From MedAcidi-G1 sp002294285 (GTDB lineage Bacteria > Actinomycetota > Acidimicrobiia > Acidimicrobiales > MedAcidi-G1): 64,000 bases of DNA. Positions 43,467-52,582 of the stretch are shown piece after piece. Within the stretch, counting starts at the first letter, position 1. Each line of letters begins with the position of its first letter. Under the pieces are notes generated by a model. It saw nothing but the letters and a program-made list of their open reading frames with translations. It made no database searches and was not told the origin of the DNA. The stretch lies in the NCBI GenBank assembly GCA_963999645.1, contig CAXEUY010000005.1, positions 48,866 to 112,865 on the forward strand, read 5' to 3'. Made by a program: the position numbers and the translations under genes.

Positions 43467-44684
43467 TCAAGATTCTGCTAATCCGAAAGTTTCATGAAGT
43501 GCTTTTACTGCATCGTTGATCTGGGCTTCTGCAACCATGCAACTAATGCGAATAGCTGATGTGGAAATCATTTGAATATTGATTCCATTATTGGCAAGAG
43601 TTTCAAACATCGAAGCTGCAACACCAGGATTTGACCTCATACCTGCACCAATAACACTAACTCGAGCTACTTCAGTGTCTGATGAAACACCAGAAGCTCC
43701 AATATCTTTAACTAAATTCTGTGCAATAGACATTGAAACATCAAGATCACCATGTGGAACTGTGAACGAGATATCAGTTACACCGTCCTCAGAAGTGTTT
43801 TGCACAATCATGTCAACATTGACATCAACATCTGAAAGCGCTCGAAAAACACCTGCAGCTATACCGGGTTTATCAGGAACGCCTGAAATTGTCATTTTTG
43901 TCTCAGAAGTATCGTGAGTTACCGCTGATACTATTGCTTGTTCCATTTCTTCTATCTCCTCTCCTACCCATGTTCCTTCCTGCCATGTGAATGCTGAACG
44001 AATATGCAATTTAACTCCATGAGTTCTGGCATATTCAACAGATCGCATTGCTGGCTTTGGACAACCGGTAGCAGTCATTTCTAAAAGTTCATCAAAAGAT
44101 ACGTTCGGCATGAGGCGAGCTGAAGGGACCACACGAGGATCAGTCGTGAAAACACCCGTTACATCTGTATACAACTCACATGCATCAGCTTCAACCGCGT
44201 GCGCTAGCGCAACTGCTGTAGTATCAGAACCTCCTCTACCTAAAAAAGTTACATCATTCTCAACTGAAACACCTTGAGAACCTCCGACTACTGGGACTTT
44301 TCCTTCAGAGAGGGCTTCTCTTATGCGCTCAGGTTTTACCTCAAGAATTTTAGCATTTTGATGGTTTGTGTCGGTTAAGAAACCAGCTTGACTTCCTGTA
44401 AATGAATCAGCATTAACTCCTAAATCATGTAAAGCCATACACAACAAAGACATGGCTTTCCTCTCTCCCGCAGTAATAAGCATGTCCATTTCACGACCAG
44501 GCCTTTTACTTGAAACGTCTTCAGCCAAACGAAGTAACTCGTCAGTTTCTTTACCCATGGCCGAAACTACTACTACTACCTGTTGACCACTTTTGACGGT
44601 TCGTTCTATGTGATCTGCTACAGCTCTGATCCGTTCAGGATCACCAACAGCAGTTCCACCAAATTTTTGAACAAGTAATCCCAT
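43467..44684 (-). CDS. lysC: Aspartokinase
   Basis: Phosphorylates aspartate, the first step to lysine/threonine/methionine. 405 residues. LLVQKFGGTAVGDPERIR opens, followed by VVVVVSAMGKETDELL and GRGGSDTTAVALAHAVEAD, the ATP-binding kinase core. Two ACT domains follow (TMISGVPDKPGIAAGVFRALSD-like and VSVIGAGMRSNPGVAASMFETL), the sites of lysine/threonine feedback. Compare with asd at 40582: the pair is normally adjacent in Actinobacteria. Confidence 0.95.
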   Translation of the reverse strand: MGLLVQKFGGTAVGDPERIRAVADHIERTVKSGQQVVVVVSAMGKETDELLRLAEDVSSKRPGREMDMLITAGERKAMSLLCMALHDLGVNADSFTGSQAGFLTDTNHQNAKILEVKPERIREALSEGKVPVVGGSQGVSVENDVTFLGRGGSDTTAVALAHAVEADACELYTDVTGVFTTDPRVVPSARLMPNVSFDELLEMTATGCPKPAMRSVEYARTHGVKLHIRSAFTWQEGTWVGEEIEEMEQAIVSAVTHDTSETKMTISGVPDKPGIAAGVFRALSDVDVNVDMIVQNTSEDGVTDISFTVPHGDLDVSMSIAQNLVKDIGASGVSSDTEVARVSVIGAGMRSNPGVAASMFETLANNGINIQMISTSAIRISCMVAEAQINDAVKALHETFGLAES

Positions 44685-44768
44685 AGCTTCTACGCTAGCG
44701 GACCCAGAGCATCAGATTCGCTGCAAATTAGATATTGCTATAACAACTTAAGTGAATATGATTCATTC

Positions 44769-45566
44769 ATGGTTAAAAAAACTCGTCGTCAAATACAAAA
44801 CAGTGGTAATCATTCAAACAAAACAAGAATTACTGCAGCTCTTTTGGTGTTCGTGCTCATAGGCAGTGGAATAGCTCTTGTTTTCACAAATTCTGATTCT
44901 GAAAGTAATAGTAATAGTGAATTCTCAAGCAATGTCATACCCACAAATTGTCCTAAGTTTGACAAATCATCTCCACGGACTATTGATTTTCTTCGTCCTC
45001 CTCCTCGTTGTATAAATTCGGAGAAGAATTACACAGCAATTTTTGACACGACAGAAGGTCAAATTAACGTTGTTTTAGACACCTCTTTAACCCCTAATAC
45101 AACTAACAATTTTGTTGTATTAGCCAACTATGGGTATTACGACGACACTCTTCTTTTTCGTCTTGACCCATCCATCGGAATAGTTCAAGGGGGATCTCCC
45201 CATACTAATGACTGGTCAGATCCAGGCCCTGGTTACACAATTTCAGATGAAGGTGGGCTTTTTTTACCATTAAGCAACGGTGGTGTAAAAGGACCCTTCA
45301 CGTATTTGCCAGGGCAACTAATCATGGCTCGTTCGTCTGGACTGAATAGTTCGGGTGCACAATTTTTCTTTTCAACAAGTGAAGAAGTTAGTCTCTTAGA
45401 CAGCCAAGGTAGTTATATAGTTTTTGGTGAAACAGATGAACAAGGATTGTCTGTTCTGCAAAAGATTATGAGTCTTTACGAAGAAGATGAAAATTCTCCT
45501 TATGGAGGAGGTCCAACAAGAGAAATACTTATCCGTTCAGTAAGTATTGAGATTGACAATAATTAA
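44769..45566 (+). CDS. Membrane-anchored cyclophilin-type peptidyl-prolyl isomerase
   Basis: 265 residues. A cationic N-terminus is followed by one membrane helix (ITAALLVFVLIGSGIALVF, residues about 22-40) and a Ser/Asn-rich linker. The cyclophilin domain (about 90-262) has FDTTEGQINVVLDTSLTPNTT, VQGGSPHTND and QLIMARSSGLNSSGAQFFFS, the active-site segment (the RSG...SQFFI-type motif). Extracytoplasmic folding helper; divergent from lysC. Confidence 0.9.
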   Translation: MVKKTRRQIQNSGNHSNKTRITAALLVFVLIGSGIALVFTNSDSESNSNSEFSSNVIPTNCPKFDKSSPRTIDFLRPPPRCINSEKNYTAIFDTTEGQINVVLDTSLTPNTTNNFVVLANYGYYDDTLLFRLDPSIGIVQGGSPHTNDWSDPGPGYTISDEGGLFLPLSNGGVKGPFTYLPGQLIMARSSGLNSSGAQFFFSTSEEVSLLDSQGSYIVFGETDEQGLSVLQKIMSLYEEDENSPYGGGPTREILIRSVSIEIDNN

Positions 45567-45587
45567 CTTTATTTGTAGAAATATTTA

Positions 45588-45791
45588 CTATCTCCAATTG
45601 CCAATTTGGTGATTTCCATTATTTGTTTCTAACCACCATCTGCCAGAAAATCTCCAGTCTCTCAATTCATCTTCTGTAGATTTAGTTGCATCAATAACAA
45701 AAATTTCAGTTGCCATTTTCTCAAGGGCAATCTTTATAGCTTCTAATTCTTCTAAAGAGGCACCTTCTGCTTCTACTTGCAAAATTTTCAT
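45588..45791 (-). CDS. Candidate acyl-CoA carboxylase epsilon subunit
   Basis: 67 residues, 6 bases after pccB on the same strand. It begins MKILQVEAEGASLEELEAI, with a helical core (IKIALEKMATEIF), and a Trp-rich end (FSGRWWLETN). Actinobacterial acyl-CoA carboxylases have a small epsilon subunit of this size and position with helices and a C-terminal Trp. The match is by position and general pattern, not a clear motif. Confidence 0.5.
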   Translation of the reverse strand: MKILQVEAEGASLEELEAIKIALEKMATEIFVIDATKSTEDELRDWRFSGRWWLETNNGNHQIGNWR

Positions 45792-45797
45792 GGTTTC

Positions 45798-47354
45798 CTA
45801 GAGTGGGATATTCCCATGTTTACGTCGTGGAGCTTCAGTTCTTTTTGATGCAAGCATTTCTAATCCATCAATTAACCTTTTTCTTGTTTCAGCAGGCTCA
45901 ATGACATCGTCGACAAACCCTCTCTCTGCAGCTACATAAGGATTCGCAAAACGTTCAAGATAATCCTCAACCAATTCATTTCTTTTCAGTTCAGGATTTT
46001 TGTCTTCTTCAAGCTCACGACGGTAAATAATTTCTACTGCACCCTGTGGCCCCATAACAGCCAACTCTGCAGTTGGCCACGCCAGTGAAAGATCTGATCC
46101 GACTGATTTTGAATCCATTACCACATATGCTCCGCCATAAGCCTTGCGTGTTATCAACTGAATGCGGGGAACAGTGGCTTCACAGTATGCATAGAGCAAC
46201 TTAGCTCCATGCCTAATAATTCCCCCGTACTCTTGATCAACACCTGGCAAGAAACCGGGCACGTCCACAAATGTTATGAGAGGAATATTGAAAGCATCAC
46301 AAGTACGAACAAAACGTGCTGCTTTCTCCGATGCTTGGATATCAAGTACACCAGCGAATCTCATTGGTTGATTTCCAACTATTCCCACACTTCTCCCATT
46401 CAAACGTGCAAAACCACAAACAATATTTGTTGCCCATGAAGAGTGATATTCAAGAAATTCGCCATCATCAACCACAGTTTGGATTATTTCTCTCATTTCA
46501 TATGGTTGATTTGAACTTTCTGGTAGTAAATCGTCGAGCTCGGAACAAAGTCGTTCTCTTTCATCATTGGTCTCGAATGAAGGAACTTCTGAAAGATTGT
46601 TTGATGGTAAATAAGACAACAAATTTTTAACTTCATCAAGAACTTGTTTTTCATCTTCACAAACAAAAGTTGCTACACCCGATTTTGTTGAGTGGCTAGA
46701 AGCTCCTCCCAGTTCTTCTAAAGTAACTTCTTCTCCGGTAACTGTTTTAACTACATCTGGGCCTGTTATGAACATGTGTGACTTTTCTCTAACCATAAAA
46801 ATAAAGTCGGTCATAGCAGGACTGTAAACAGCTCCGCCAGCACAAGGACCTAAAATCACGCTTATTTGAGGAACCACTCCTGAAGCTTGAACATTTCTCC
46901 AAAAAATTCCCCCATAACCATCAAGCCCTACTACTCCCTCTTGAATTCGCGCTCCTGCTCCATCATTTAGACCAATTAATGGTGCACCTACTGAAAGGGA
47001 TAGATCCATTATTTTGTGAATTTTTTCAGCAAAAACTTCACCTAAAGCTCCACCAAAAACAGTGAAGTCTTGAGCAAAAATAAATACTTTTCTACCATCA
47101 ATCGTTCCCCAACCTGTAATAACTCCATCAGTGTATGGTCTTTCTTCAATTCCACTTTCATGAGCCCTATGCCTTACAAGCATGTCAAGTTCATGAAAAG
47201 AACCAGGGTCAAGAAGATAATCAATTCTTTCCCGCGCTAAAAGTTTCCCTTTTTCATGCTGTCTTTCAACAGCTCTCTCAGAACCTGCGTTTATCGCTTC
47301 TTCTTTACGGCGTCGTAAATCGTCAATACGCTCTGCCATTGAATAATCAGCCAT
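45798..47354 (-). CDS. pccB: Acyl-CoA (propionyl-CoA) carboxylase beta subunit
   Basis: Carboxyltransferase subunit, 518 residues. GKLLARERIDYLLDPGSFHELD, FAQDFTVFGGALGEV, GLNDGAGARIQEGV, GPCAGGAVYSPAMTDF, then VDVPGFLPGVDQEYGGIIRHGAKLLYAY and RKAYGGAYVVMDSKSVGSD are diagnostic of the two crotonase-fold halves. In the family this makes methylmalonyl-CoA from propionyl-CoA; methylmalonyl-CoA epimerase lies 1.5 kb away. The biotin-carboxylase alpha subunit is outside the window. Confidence 0.92.
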   Translation of the reverse strand: MADYSMAERIDDLRRRKEEAINAGSERAVERQHEKGKLLARERIDYLLDPGSFHELDMLVRHRAHESGIEERPYTDGVITGWGTIDGRKVFIFAQDFTVFGGALGEVFAEKIHKIMDLSLSVGAPLIGLNDGAGARIQEGVVGLDGYGGIFWRNVQASGVVPQISVILGPCAGGAVYSPAMTDFIFMVREKSHMFITGPDVVKTVTGEEVTLEELGGASSHSTKSGVATFVCEDEKQVLDEVKNLLSYLPSNNLSEVPSFETNDERERLCSELDDLLPESSNQPYEMREIIQTVVDDGEFLEYHSSWATNIVCGFARLNGRSVGIVGNQPMRFAGVLDIQASEKAARFVRTCDAFNIPLITFVDVPGFLPGVDQEYGGIIRHGAKLLYAYCEATVPRIQLITRKAYGGAYVVMDSKSVGSDLSLAWPTAELAVMGPQGAVEIIYRRELEEDKNPELKRNELVEDYLERFANPYVAAERGFVDDVIEPAETRKRLIDGLEMLASKRTEAPRRKHGNIPL

Positions 47355-47435
47355 GCAAAAAGGTTAACCGGCGTGTGGGATATAGCATCAAGTAACTAGC
47401 AACTTTAAATAATTCAAGCCGAAACTTACCTAAAA

Positions 47436-48014
47436 ATGAATAATTCTGAAATTAACAAAATTTACCCCGAAAAATGGCTAGGAGTTTTTTGTGGAGCCTA
47501 CGACGGTACTGATGACGGCGTTCATAACCTAGTTAGAGAGCTAGGAAAAGCTCTTGCAGAGAATCAAATTGGTCTAGTTTACGGCGGAGGCGGAATTGGT
47601 GTTATGGGCACAATTGCGGACGCTGTTTTAGAAAATAACGGTTGGGTGATGGGCATTGTTCCAAAAAATTTACTAGAAACCGAAATGGCCCATACCTCAT
47701 TAGATGAACTGGTCATAGTTGAAACAATGCATGAAAGAAAAAAAGCTATGTATGAACGGGCAGATATGTTCTGTGCCTTACCAGGTGGATTAGGAACTCT
47801 TGAAGAAGTTTTTGAAGCAACTACTTGGACGAAACTTAAACTTCATACAAAATACAAAAGAGTTTTATTGCTCGACAACAATGGATTCTGGGCAGACTTC
47901 ATAGATTTGCTTGATCAAATAACCTCTTCAGGATTTATAAAGACAGAGGACAGAGAAATCATTTCTCGTACTACCTCAGTTGCAACTTTGATCTCAAGTT
48001 TTCAAAACTGTTGA
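47436..48014 (+). CDS. LOG-family protein (cytokinin riboside monophosphate phosphoribohydrolase)
   Basis: 192 residues. GVFCGAYDGTDDGVHNL, GLVYGGGGIGVMGTIADAVL and the signature LPGGLGTLEEVFEATTW (PGGxGTxxE) identify the LOG/TIGR00730 family. It hydrolyses a nucleoside 5'-monophosphate N-glycosidic bond; its bacterial substrate is uncertain. Divergent from pccB by 81 bases. Confidence 0.9.
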   Translation: MNNSEINKIYPEKWLGVFCGAYDGTDDGVHNLVRELGKALAENQIGLVYGGGGIGVMGTIADAVLENNGWVMGIVPKNLLETEMAHTSLDELVIVETMHERKKAMYERADMFCALPGGLGTLEEVFEATTWTKLKLHTKYKRVLLLDNNGFWADFIDLLDQITSSGFIKTEDREIISRTTSVATLISSFQNC

Positions 48015-48025
48015 GATATAAATAT

Positions 48026-48898
48026 TTAGGCTGAAATATTTTTAAGTCGTTCCGCAAATTTTGAGGCATCAAGTCGAGAACATAACTCTTCAAAATGCTC
48101 TTTTGGACCAGCCCACTCGAGTTCTGAAATATTAGATATTAAAGGAATATCTTTACGTAAAATAGTGAGAGTTTTATAAAGCTGAGCATTATCGAAATTA
48201 TTAGATAATGTCTCGGCAAGTTTGGCTGCTCCTCTAACAGAAACATCCCAATCATTTGAATCTAAAGGAATATTTTCAATCTTTTCATAATGAGCTAATA
48301 AAACAGAAGAAGACTTCGCACCCCACCCTGGAAGTCCAGGTATTCCATCAGCTGAATCACCTACAAGTGCAAGAAAATCTGGAATAGAATCTGGTTTAAC
48401 TCCAAATTTTTCTTTTACTCCATTTACGTCATAAATCAATTGCTGTCTTCGATCAAATTGGGCAACACGTCCATCTTCAGTAACACACTGTGCTAAATCT
48501 TTATCAGGCGAACAGATTAGAACTCTGCTAACTGAAGAATCTTCTCTAGCAATATGAGCTAGAGAAGCAAGAGCATCATCAGCTTCGAATTCAACCATAG
48601 GAAATGTTTTAAATCCAGCTGCTTCAATAAGAGCTTCTACTAGAGGGAATTGAGAAAAAATTTCTGGTGGTGTTCCTTCGCCTGTTTTGTAACCATCAAA
48701 TAATTCATTTCTAAATGACTCAATAGTTTGATCAGTTGCAACACCGATGTGAGTAGCACCATCCTCCAACAGTCGAATTAAAGTCCCGATTACCCCTCTA
48801 GTCGCAGCTACTTCGAGACCTTCAGAGGTTTTGTGTGAAGGAACTGCAAAAAAATGACGGAACAATTCATAAGTTCCATCAACTAAGTGAACTTCCAT
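48026..48898 (-). CDS. Stand-alone 5'-3' exonuclease/flap endonuclease
   Basis: 290 residues. VHLVDGTYELFRHFFA opens, FEADDALASLAHIA and ICSPDKDLAQCV give the acidic metal-binding residues, and FLALVGDSADGIPGLPGWGAKS gives the helix-hairpin DNA-binding segment. It corresponds to the N-terminal nuclease domain of DNA polymerase I but has no polymerase domain, suggesting a role in RNA-primer or flap removal. 6-base gap to the epimerase gene. Confidence 0.9.
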   Translation of the reverse strand: MEVHLVDGTYELFRHFFAVPSHKTSEGLEVAATRGVIGTLIRLLEDGATHIGVATDQTIESFRNELFDGYKTGEGTPPEIFSQFPLVEALIEAAGFKTFPMVEFEADDALASLAHIAREDSSVSRVLICSPDKDLAQCVTEDGRVAQFDRRQQLIYDVNGVKEKFGVKPDSIPDFLALVGDSADGIPGLPGWGAKSSSVLLAHYEKIENIPLDSNDWDVSVRGAAKLAETLSNNFDNAQLYKTLTILRKDIPLISNISELEWAGPKEHFEELCSRLDASKFAERLKNISA

Positions 48899-48904
48899 AG
48901 CTTT

Positions 48905-49318
48905 CTATTCTTCAGGATTCTCTTGTACCAACTCAATCAAAGTTCCAAAAGACCCTTTTGGATGTATAAAGGCAACAGTTGTGCCTCTTGAACCAGGTCT
49001 TGGTTCTTGATCAATGGCTTTACCACCTGCAGCCACAAGACTATCTAGAGCTTTCTGGCAATTTTCGACTCGATACCCAATGTGGTGGATTCCTTCTCCT
49101 CTTTTTTCTAAAAAAATAGATATAGGTGAATCAGGACTTGTTCCAGTAGTTAACTGGATGTAGGACTCTCCAACTCGAATTAGTGCCTCTTCTACAGCGT
49201 CTTTTTCTACATTTTCACGATGACACACTTCAGCACCAAATGCTTTTCCGTAGTATTCAATTGCTGCTTCTAGATCATGTACTGCTATTGCTACATGGTC
49301 AATCTGATTTAGTATCAC
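48905..49318 (-). CDS. mce: Methylmalonyl-CoA epimerase
   Basis: 137 residues of the VOC (glyoxalase-like) fold. NQIDHVAIAVHDLEAAIEYY, then GIHHIGYRVENCQKAL and LIELVQ supply the metal-binding His, His and Glu. GTG 49318 is preferred because a GGAG lies about ten bases upstream and family proteins begin there; the frame is open to an ATG at 49360. Works with propionyl-CoA carboxylase in propionate/odd-chain catabolism. A terminator-like hairpin lies between this gene and recR upstream. Confidence 0.88.
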   Translation of the reverse strand: MILNQIDHVAIAVHDLEAAIEYYGKAFGAEVCHRENVEKDAVEEALIRVGESYIQLTTGTSPDSPISIFLEKRGEGIHHIGYRVENCQKALDSLVAAGGKAIDQEPRPGSRGTTVAFIHPKGSFGTLIELVQENPEE

Positions 49319-49450
49319 TTTTTTATTTCTCCATTCAGTCGTTACGCATTCTTTCGACATTTAAAGACATCTGTAACAAATTTGTCATATTTTCGTAAAT
49401 CTTGTAATGTAATTGTAAAGTGTTGGGATACTCCCTCCACCCAACTTTAA

Positions 49451-49489
49451 AACGCCTGCAGCCGGCTTGCTCCGCTGGCTGTAGGCGTT
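49451..49489. terminator. Bidirectional intrinsic terminator between recR and the epimerase
   Basis: A 16-base-pair stem (GCC/GGC-rich core, arms 49451-49466 and 49474-49489, two G-U pairs) with a seven-base loop, followed by TTTTAAAG on the minus strand and TTTATTTT on the plus strand. It would end the dnaX-recR transcript. A shorter six-pair hairpin follows at 49422-49445. Confidence 0.7.
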
Positions 49490-49493
49490 TATT

Positions 49494-50108
49494 TTATGTC
49501 TCTTTACCTTCTTCAATAACAGGATGCCGTCCTAAAAACGCTCTCCCTAAAGTCAATTCATCTGCATATTCCAAATCGCCTCCGACAGGTAAACCACTAG
49601 CAATTTTTGTAACTTCTACTCCCAAAGGCTTCAATAAACGAGATATATATATGGCAGTAGCTTCGCCTTCAATATTCGGATTCATTGCAATAACAACTTC
49701 TTCAATTCGTTCAGGCTCAATTCTTCTAAGAAGTTCAGCAACTTTCAACTGTTCAGGTCCTATCCCATCAATAGGACTTATAGATCCACCTAAAACGTGA
49801 TACCGACCTTTAAATTCAGAGGTCTTTTCCAGAGCAACAATATCTTTTGGTTCTTCCACAACACAAAGCATCCCGTTTTTTCGCTGATCATCTTTACAAA
49901 CAGGACATAAATCTTCTTCAGAAATATTGAAACAAGCATCACAAAATCTAACTTTTTCTTTCATAAGTGAAATCGAATTGGTTAAACGGTCTATATCTTC
50001 AACAGGAAGTCTCATCAAATGAAACGTGATTCTCTGAGCTGATTTAGGTCCTATGCCTGGCAATCGACCCAAAGCGTCAATTACTTCCTCAACAGCATCA
50101 ATGTACAT
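49494..50108 (-). CDS. recR: Recombination protein RecR
   Basis: 204 residues. DALGRLPGIGPKSAQRITFHL is the helix-hairpin-helix DNA-binding part, CDACFNISEEDLCPVC the zinc finger, LCVVEEPKDIVALE and GRYHVLGGSISPIDG the Toprim domain. It loads RecA with RecF/O at gapped DNA. Follows dnaX by 24 bases; the dnaX-recR pairing is conserved in most bacteria. Confidence 0.96.
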   Translation of the reverse strand: MYIDAVEEVIDALGRLPGIGPKSAQRITFHLMRLPVEDIDRLTNSISLMKEKVRFCDACFNISEEDLCPVCKDDQRKNGMLCVVEEPKDIVALEKTSEFKGRYHVLGGSISPIDGIGPEQLKVAELLRRIEPERIEEVVIAMNPNIEGEATAIYISRLLKPLGVEVTKIASGLPVGGDLEYADELTLGRAFLGRHPVIEEGKET

Positions 50109-50132
50109 AAAAATCTCATTTCTTAAATATTG

Positions 50133-51815
50133 CTACTCTGATTCAACTATTTCTGCACCTGGGAAAGCTTGAGCGATTCTTTCAACAGCTGAACCAGCAT
50201 TCGCATCTGCTTCAACTAGTTCATCTGGATTAAAACTTTCATCGATTTTTGCAGGCGCTGGTGGCTTTGAAGGATTCGGTGGAGAAATTGATGAAAGTGA
50301 CACATCATCAACGGAAAGTAAAACAGGTAAAGAAACACCGAACGTATTTTTAATCGCAGTTTCTACCTCGCCTACTAGCTCTTGACAACGTCGAAGATGT
50401 GGTTCATTAGGTAGTGAAATTGTGACACCATTTTCATCAGAAACTAAAGGCTTAGCCGCTGAAAATCTTGCTCGTGCTTTTTTTGAAAGTTTAGGCAACA
50501 AATCTTCTGACCATGAATCAATAATTTGCTGCGTAGTGGGGAGATCTGTTGTTTTGCGATCACTTTTTTGCATATTTTCTGAGTCTTCAGACTTTTTTAT
50601 GTCCTGAGAATCTGAAATTAATTTGATTTCTTCAGACGAACTATTTGTCTCAGTATTAGCCAAACCACGTTTATCTTTTTTGTTGTTTACTTCATCAGTC
50701 GAATTGACAAGTGCAAGCATTTTTTCTAAATGTGCGACACGCGACTCTAATACATCAATAGAAGAAGAATCGGCAGAAGTTTGATCTCTTGTCATTTTGA
50801 CAAGAGCAACTTCAAGATCTATGCGAGGGTCTGGCGCTCGTCTCATTTCTACAAGTGCAACTCCAAGTATTTCTAATGAGCGTGTAATTAAAGAAGGAGT
50901 AACCTTTTCAACAAAATTTTCAGTTTTTTTCCTCTCCAAATCAGTTAAACCCTCTAAAGGCACACCCATAGAAAATAAGAAAGCTTCCCTTAGAGCAGAT
51001 AACAAACTTTCTCCAATAATTCTTGGTTCTCTACCTTCTGAGATCTGATTATTAACTGCTCTAAGTGTGTTTTCAACATCTTTTTCAGCTATCCCTTTTA
51101 ATAAATCCTCTAAGGAGTTGGTATAACTGTTTGAACCACCTGCAACTATTTTGTCAAGTGCAGAAAGAGCATCACGTGCTGAACCTTTAGCTTCGCGAAC
51201 CGCTTGATTTAAAGCCTCGTCATCAACTTCTAAACCTGCATCATTCGAAACTTCTTCAATTAAATCGCGGAGCTTTTCAGTTGGTAGCAGATTTAGTTCT
51301 AAATGTTGCGACCTGCTTCTTATGGTTTCTACAACTTTATGTGGTTCAGTCGTAGCCATAACAAAAATAACGTGATCCGGTGGTTCTTCTAATGTTTTTA
51401 ATAATGCGTTTTCAGCCCCGGAAGTTAACATGTGCACTTCGTCTAATAGGTAAACCTTCGTTCTACCCGGCGTACCTAAAGCAACTTTGGACAACAAGTC
51501 ACGGATATCGTCAACTTTATTATTTGAAGCTGCATCAAGCTCGTGTAAATCAAATGACGTACCTTTTTCAATAGACAAACACGAATCACATTCACAACAA
51601 GGTTCCCCTTCTTTTGTGTTTTCACAATTCAATGCCTTTGCAAGAATCCGAGCAGCTGTTGTTTTTCCAGTACCTCTAGGTCCGCTTAAGAGATAAGCAT
51701 GAAAAACCCGATTCTGTTTTATCGCGTTTTGCAAAGCAGCAACTACATGACTCTGACCTTTCATGTCTGCAAAACAACGAGGTCTATATCTACGGTAAAG
51801 AGATGTAACTTCCAT
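50133..51815 (-). CDS. dnaX: DNA polymerase III subunit gamma/tau
   Basis: Clamp-loader ATPase, 560 residues. YRRYRPRCFADMKGQSHVV opens, Walker A LSGPRGTGKTTAARILAKAL is near residue 42, followed by the zinc module CCECDSC and VYLLDEVHMLTSGAENALLKTLEEPP. Past residue ~360 the sequence becomes Ser/Asp/Glu/Lys-rich (disordered linker) before a short C-terminal domain. I saw no frameshift signal requirement for the gamma form. Next to recR and tRNA-Ser/tadA, the arrangement seen in other Gram-positives. Confidence 0.95.
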   Translation of the reverse strand: MEVTSLYRRYRPRCFADMKGQSHVVAALQNAIKQNRVFHAYLLSGPRGTGKTTAARILAKALNCENTKEGEPCCECDSCLSIEKGTSFDLHELDAASNNKVDDIRDLLSKVALGTPGRTKVYLLDEVHMLTSGAENALLKTLEEPPDHVIFVMATTEPHKVVETIRSRSQHLELNLLPTEKLRDLIEEVSNDAGLEVDDEALNQAVREAKGSARDALSALDKIVAGGSNSYTNSLEDLLKGIAEKDVENTLRAVNNQISEGREPRIIGESLLSALREAFLFSMGVPLEGLTDLERKKTENFVEKVTPSLITRSLEILGVALVEMRRAPDPRIDLEVALVKMTRDQTSADSSSIDVLESRVAHLEKMLALVNSTDEVNNKKDKRGLANTETNSSSEEIKLISDSQDIKKSEDSENMQKSDRKTTDLPTTQQIIDSWSEDLLPKLSKKARARFSAAKPLVSDENGVTISLPNEPHLRRCQELVGEVETAIKNTFGVSLPVLLSVDDVSLSSISPPNPSKPPAPAKIDESFNPDELVEADANAGSAVERIAQAFPGAEIVESE

Positions 51816-51891
51816 CTAACTAAAGCCTAGTGCTAGACAGTCGCTTCGTAAAAACGCGATCGAGAAACATAAAATCAATTCACTTTCAATT

Positions 51892-51981
51892 TGGAGGAAG
51901 GTATGGGATTCGAACCCATGGTGACCCGGAGGCCACATCACCTTTCCAAGGTGACCGAATCGTCCACTCTCGCAACCTTCC
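51892..51981 (-). tRNA. tRNA-Ser (anticodon GGA), CCA encoded
   Basis: 90 bases including encoded CCA. Acceptor stem GGAAGGT/ACCTTCC; anticodon loop TTGGAAA gives GGA, reading UCC/UCU; long variable arm (GTGGCCTCCGGGTCACC) typical of serine tRNA; T arm ATGGGTTCGAATCCCAT. The base before CCA reads T, so the discriminator is U73, where serine tRNAs usually have G. Confidence 0.95.
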
Positions 51982-52093
51982 AAGATTCAAAAGAGTCTCC
52001 AATTAAGGATACCGTCGTCTTTTTGCGCGATTAAAACTTTTTTCTTAAAAGAGTTTCGAAGTAAAAATTGTAAAAATGGTCTATCGTGCGCAT

Positions 52094-52543
52094 ATGACTA
52101 ATGATGAATTAATGGATCTTGCGATTAAAGAGGCCGTTATTGCAAAAGAGGCTGGAGAGGTGCCAATAGGTGCAGTTATAGAAATTGATGGGCGAATCAT
52201 TGCCAGTCGCCATAATCAAAGAGAAGCATTGCATGATCCAACCGCACACGCAGAAATCCTAGTTTTACAAGATGCTGCAAAGTTAGAGCAAAATTGGCGT
52301 CTAGAAAAAGCAACACTGATAGTTACTTTGGAACCTTGCCCTATGTGCGCTGGAGCTATTTGGGCATCTCGTGTAAATAAAGTTATTTGGGGAGCTCCAA
52401 ATATAGAAGCTGGGTCTTTAGGTACTCTTTATAATTTTGGGGTAGACCCACGTTTGAATCATCAGACAGAAATTATTGGAGGCATTAAATCATCTGAATG
52501 TTCAAAACTTATAAGTGATTTCTTCGAAGTTAATCGCCAGTAA
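52094..52543 (+). CDS. tadA: tRNA-specific adenosine deaminase (A34 to inosine)
   Basis: Zn-dependent deaminase that makes inosine at position 34 of tRNA-Arg(ACG). 149 residues from ATG 52094 (frame open from ATG 52076). The catalytic HAEIL and the metal-binding PCPMCAGAI motifs are present. Flanked by two serine tRNA genes in opposite orientation. Neighbourhood tadA-dnaX-recR is common in Firmicutes and Actinobacteria. Confidence 0.95.
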   Translation: MTNDELMDLAIKEAVIAKEAGEVPIGAVIEIDGRIIASRHNQREALHDPTAHAEILVLQDAAKLEQNWRLEKATLIVTLEPCPMCAGAIWASRVNKVIWGAPNIEAGSLGTLYNFGVDPRLNHQTEIIGGIKSSECSKLISDFFEVNRQ

Positions 52544-52582
52544 CTTTGATTTAACAACACCCGAGTACCATAAATTTGTTAT

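Noticed and set aside
49422..49445. Second hairpin GTTGGG/CCCAAC as a riboswitch
   Set aside because: Only six pairs with a 12-base loop and no known riboswitch core; treated as part of the terminator region.
51816..52075. Signal-recognition-particle RNA (ffs) expected near dnaX/tadA
   Set aside because: No GGTCAGG or GCAAGCAG-type core was found in these gaps on either strand.
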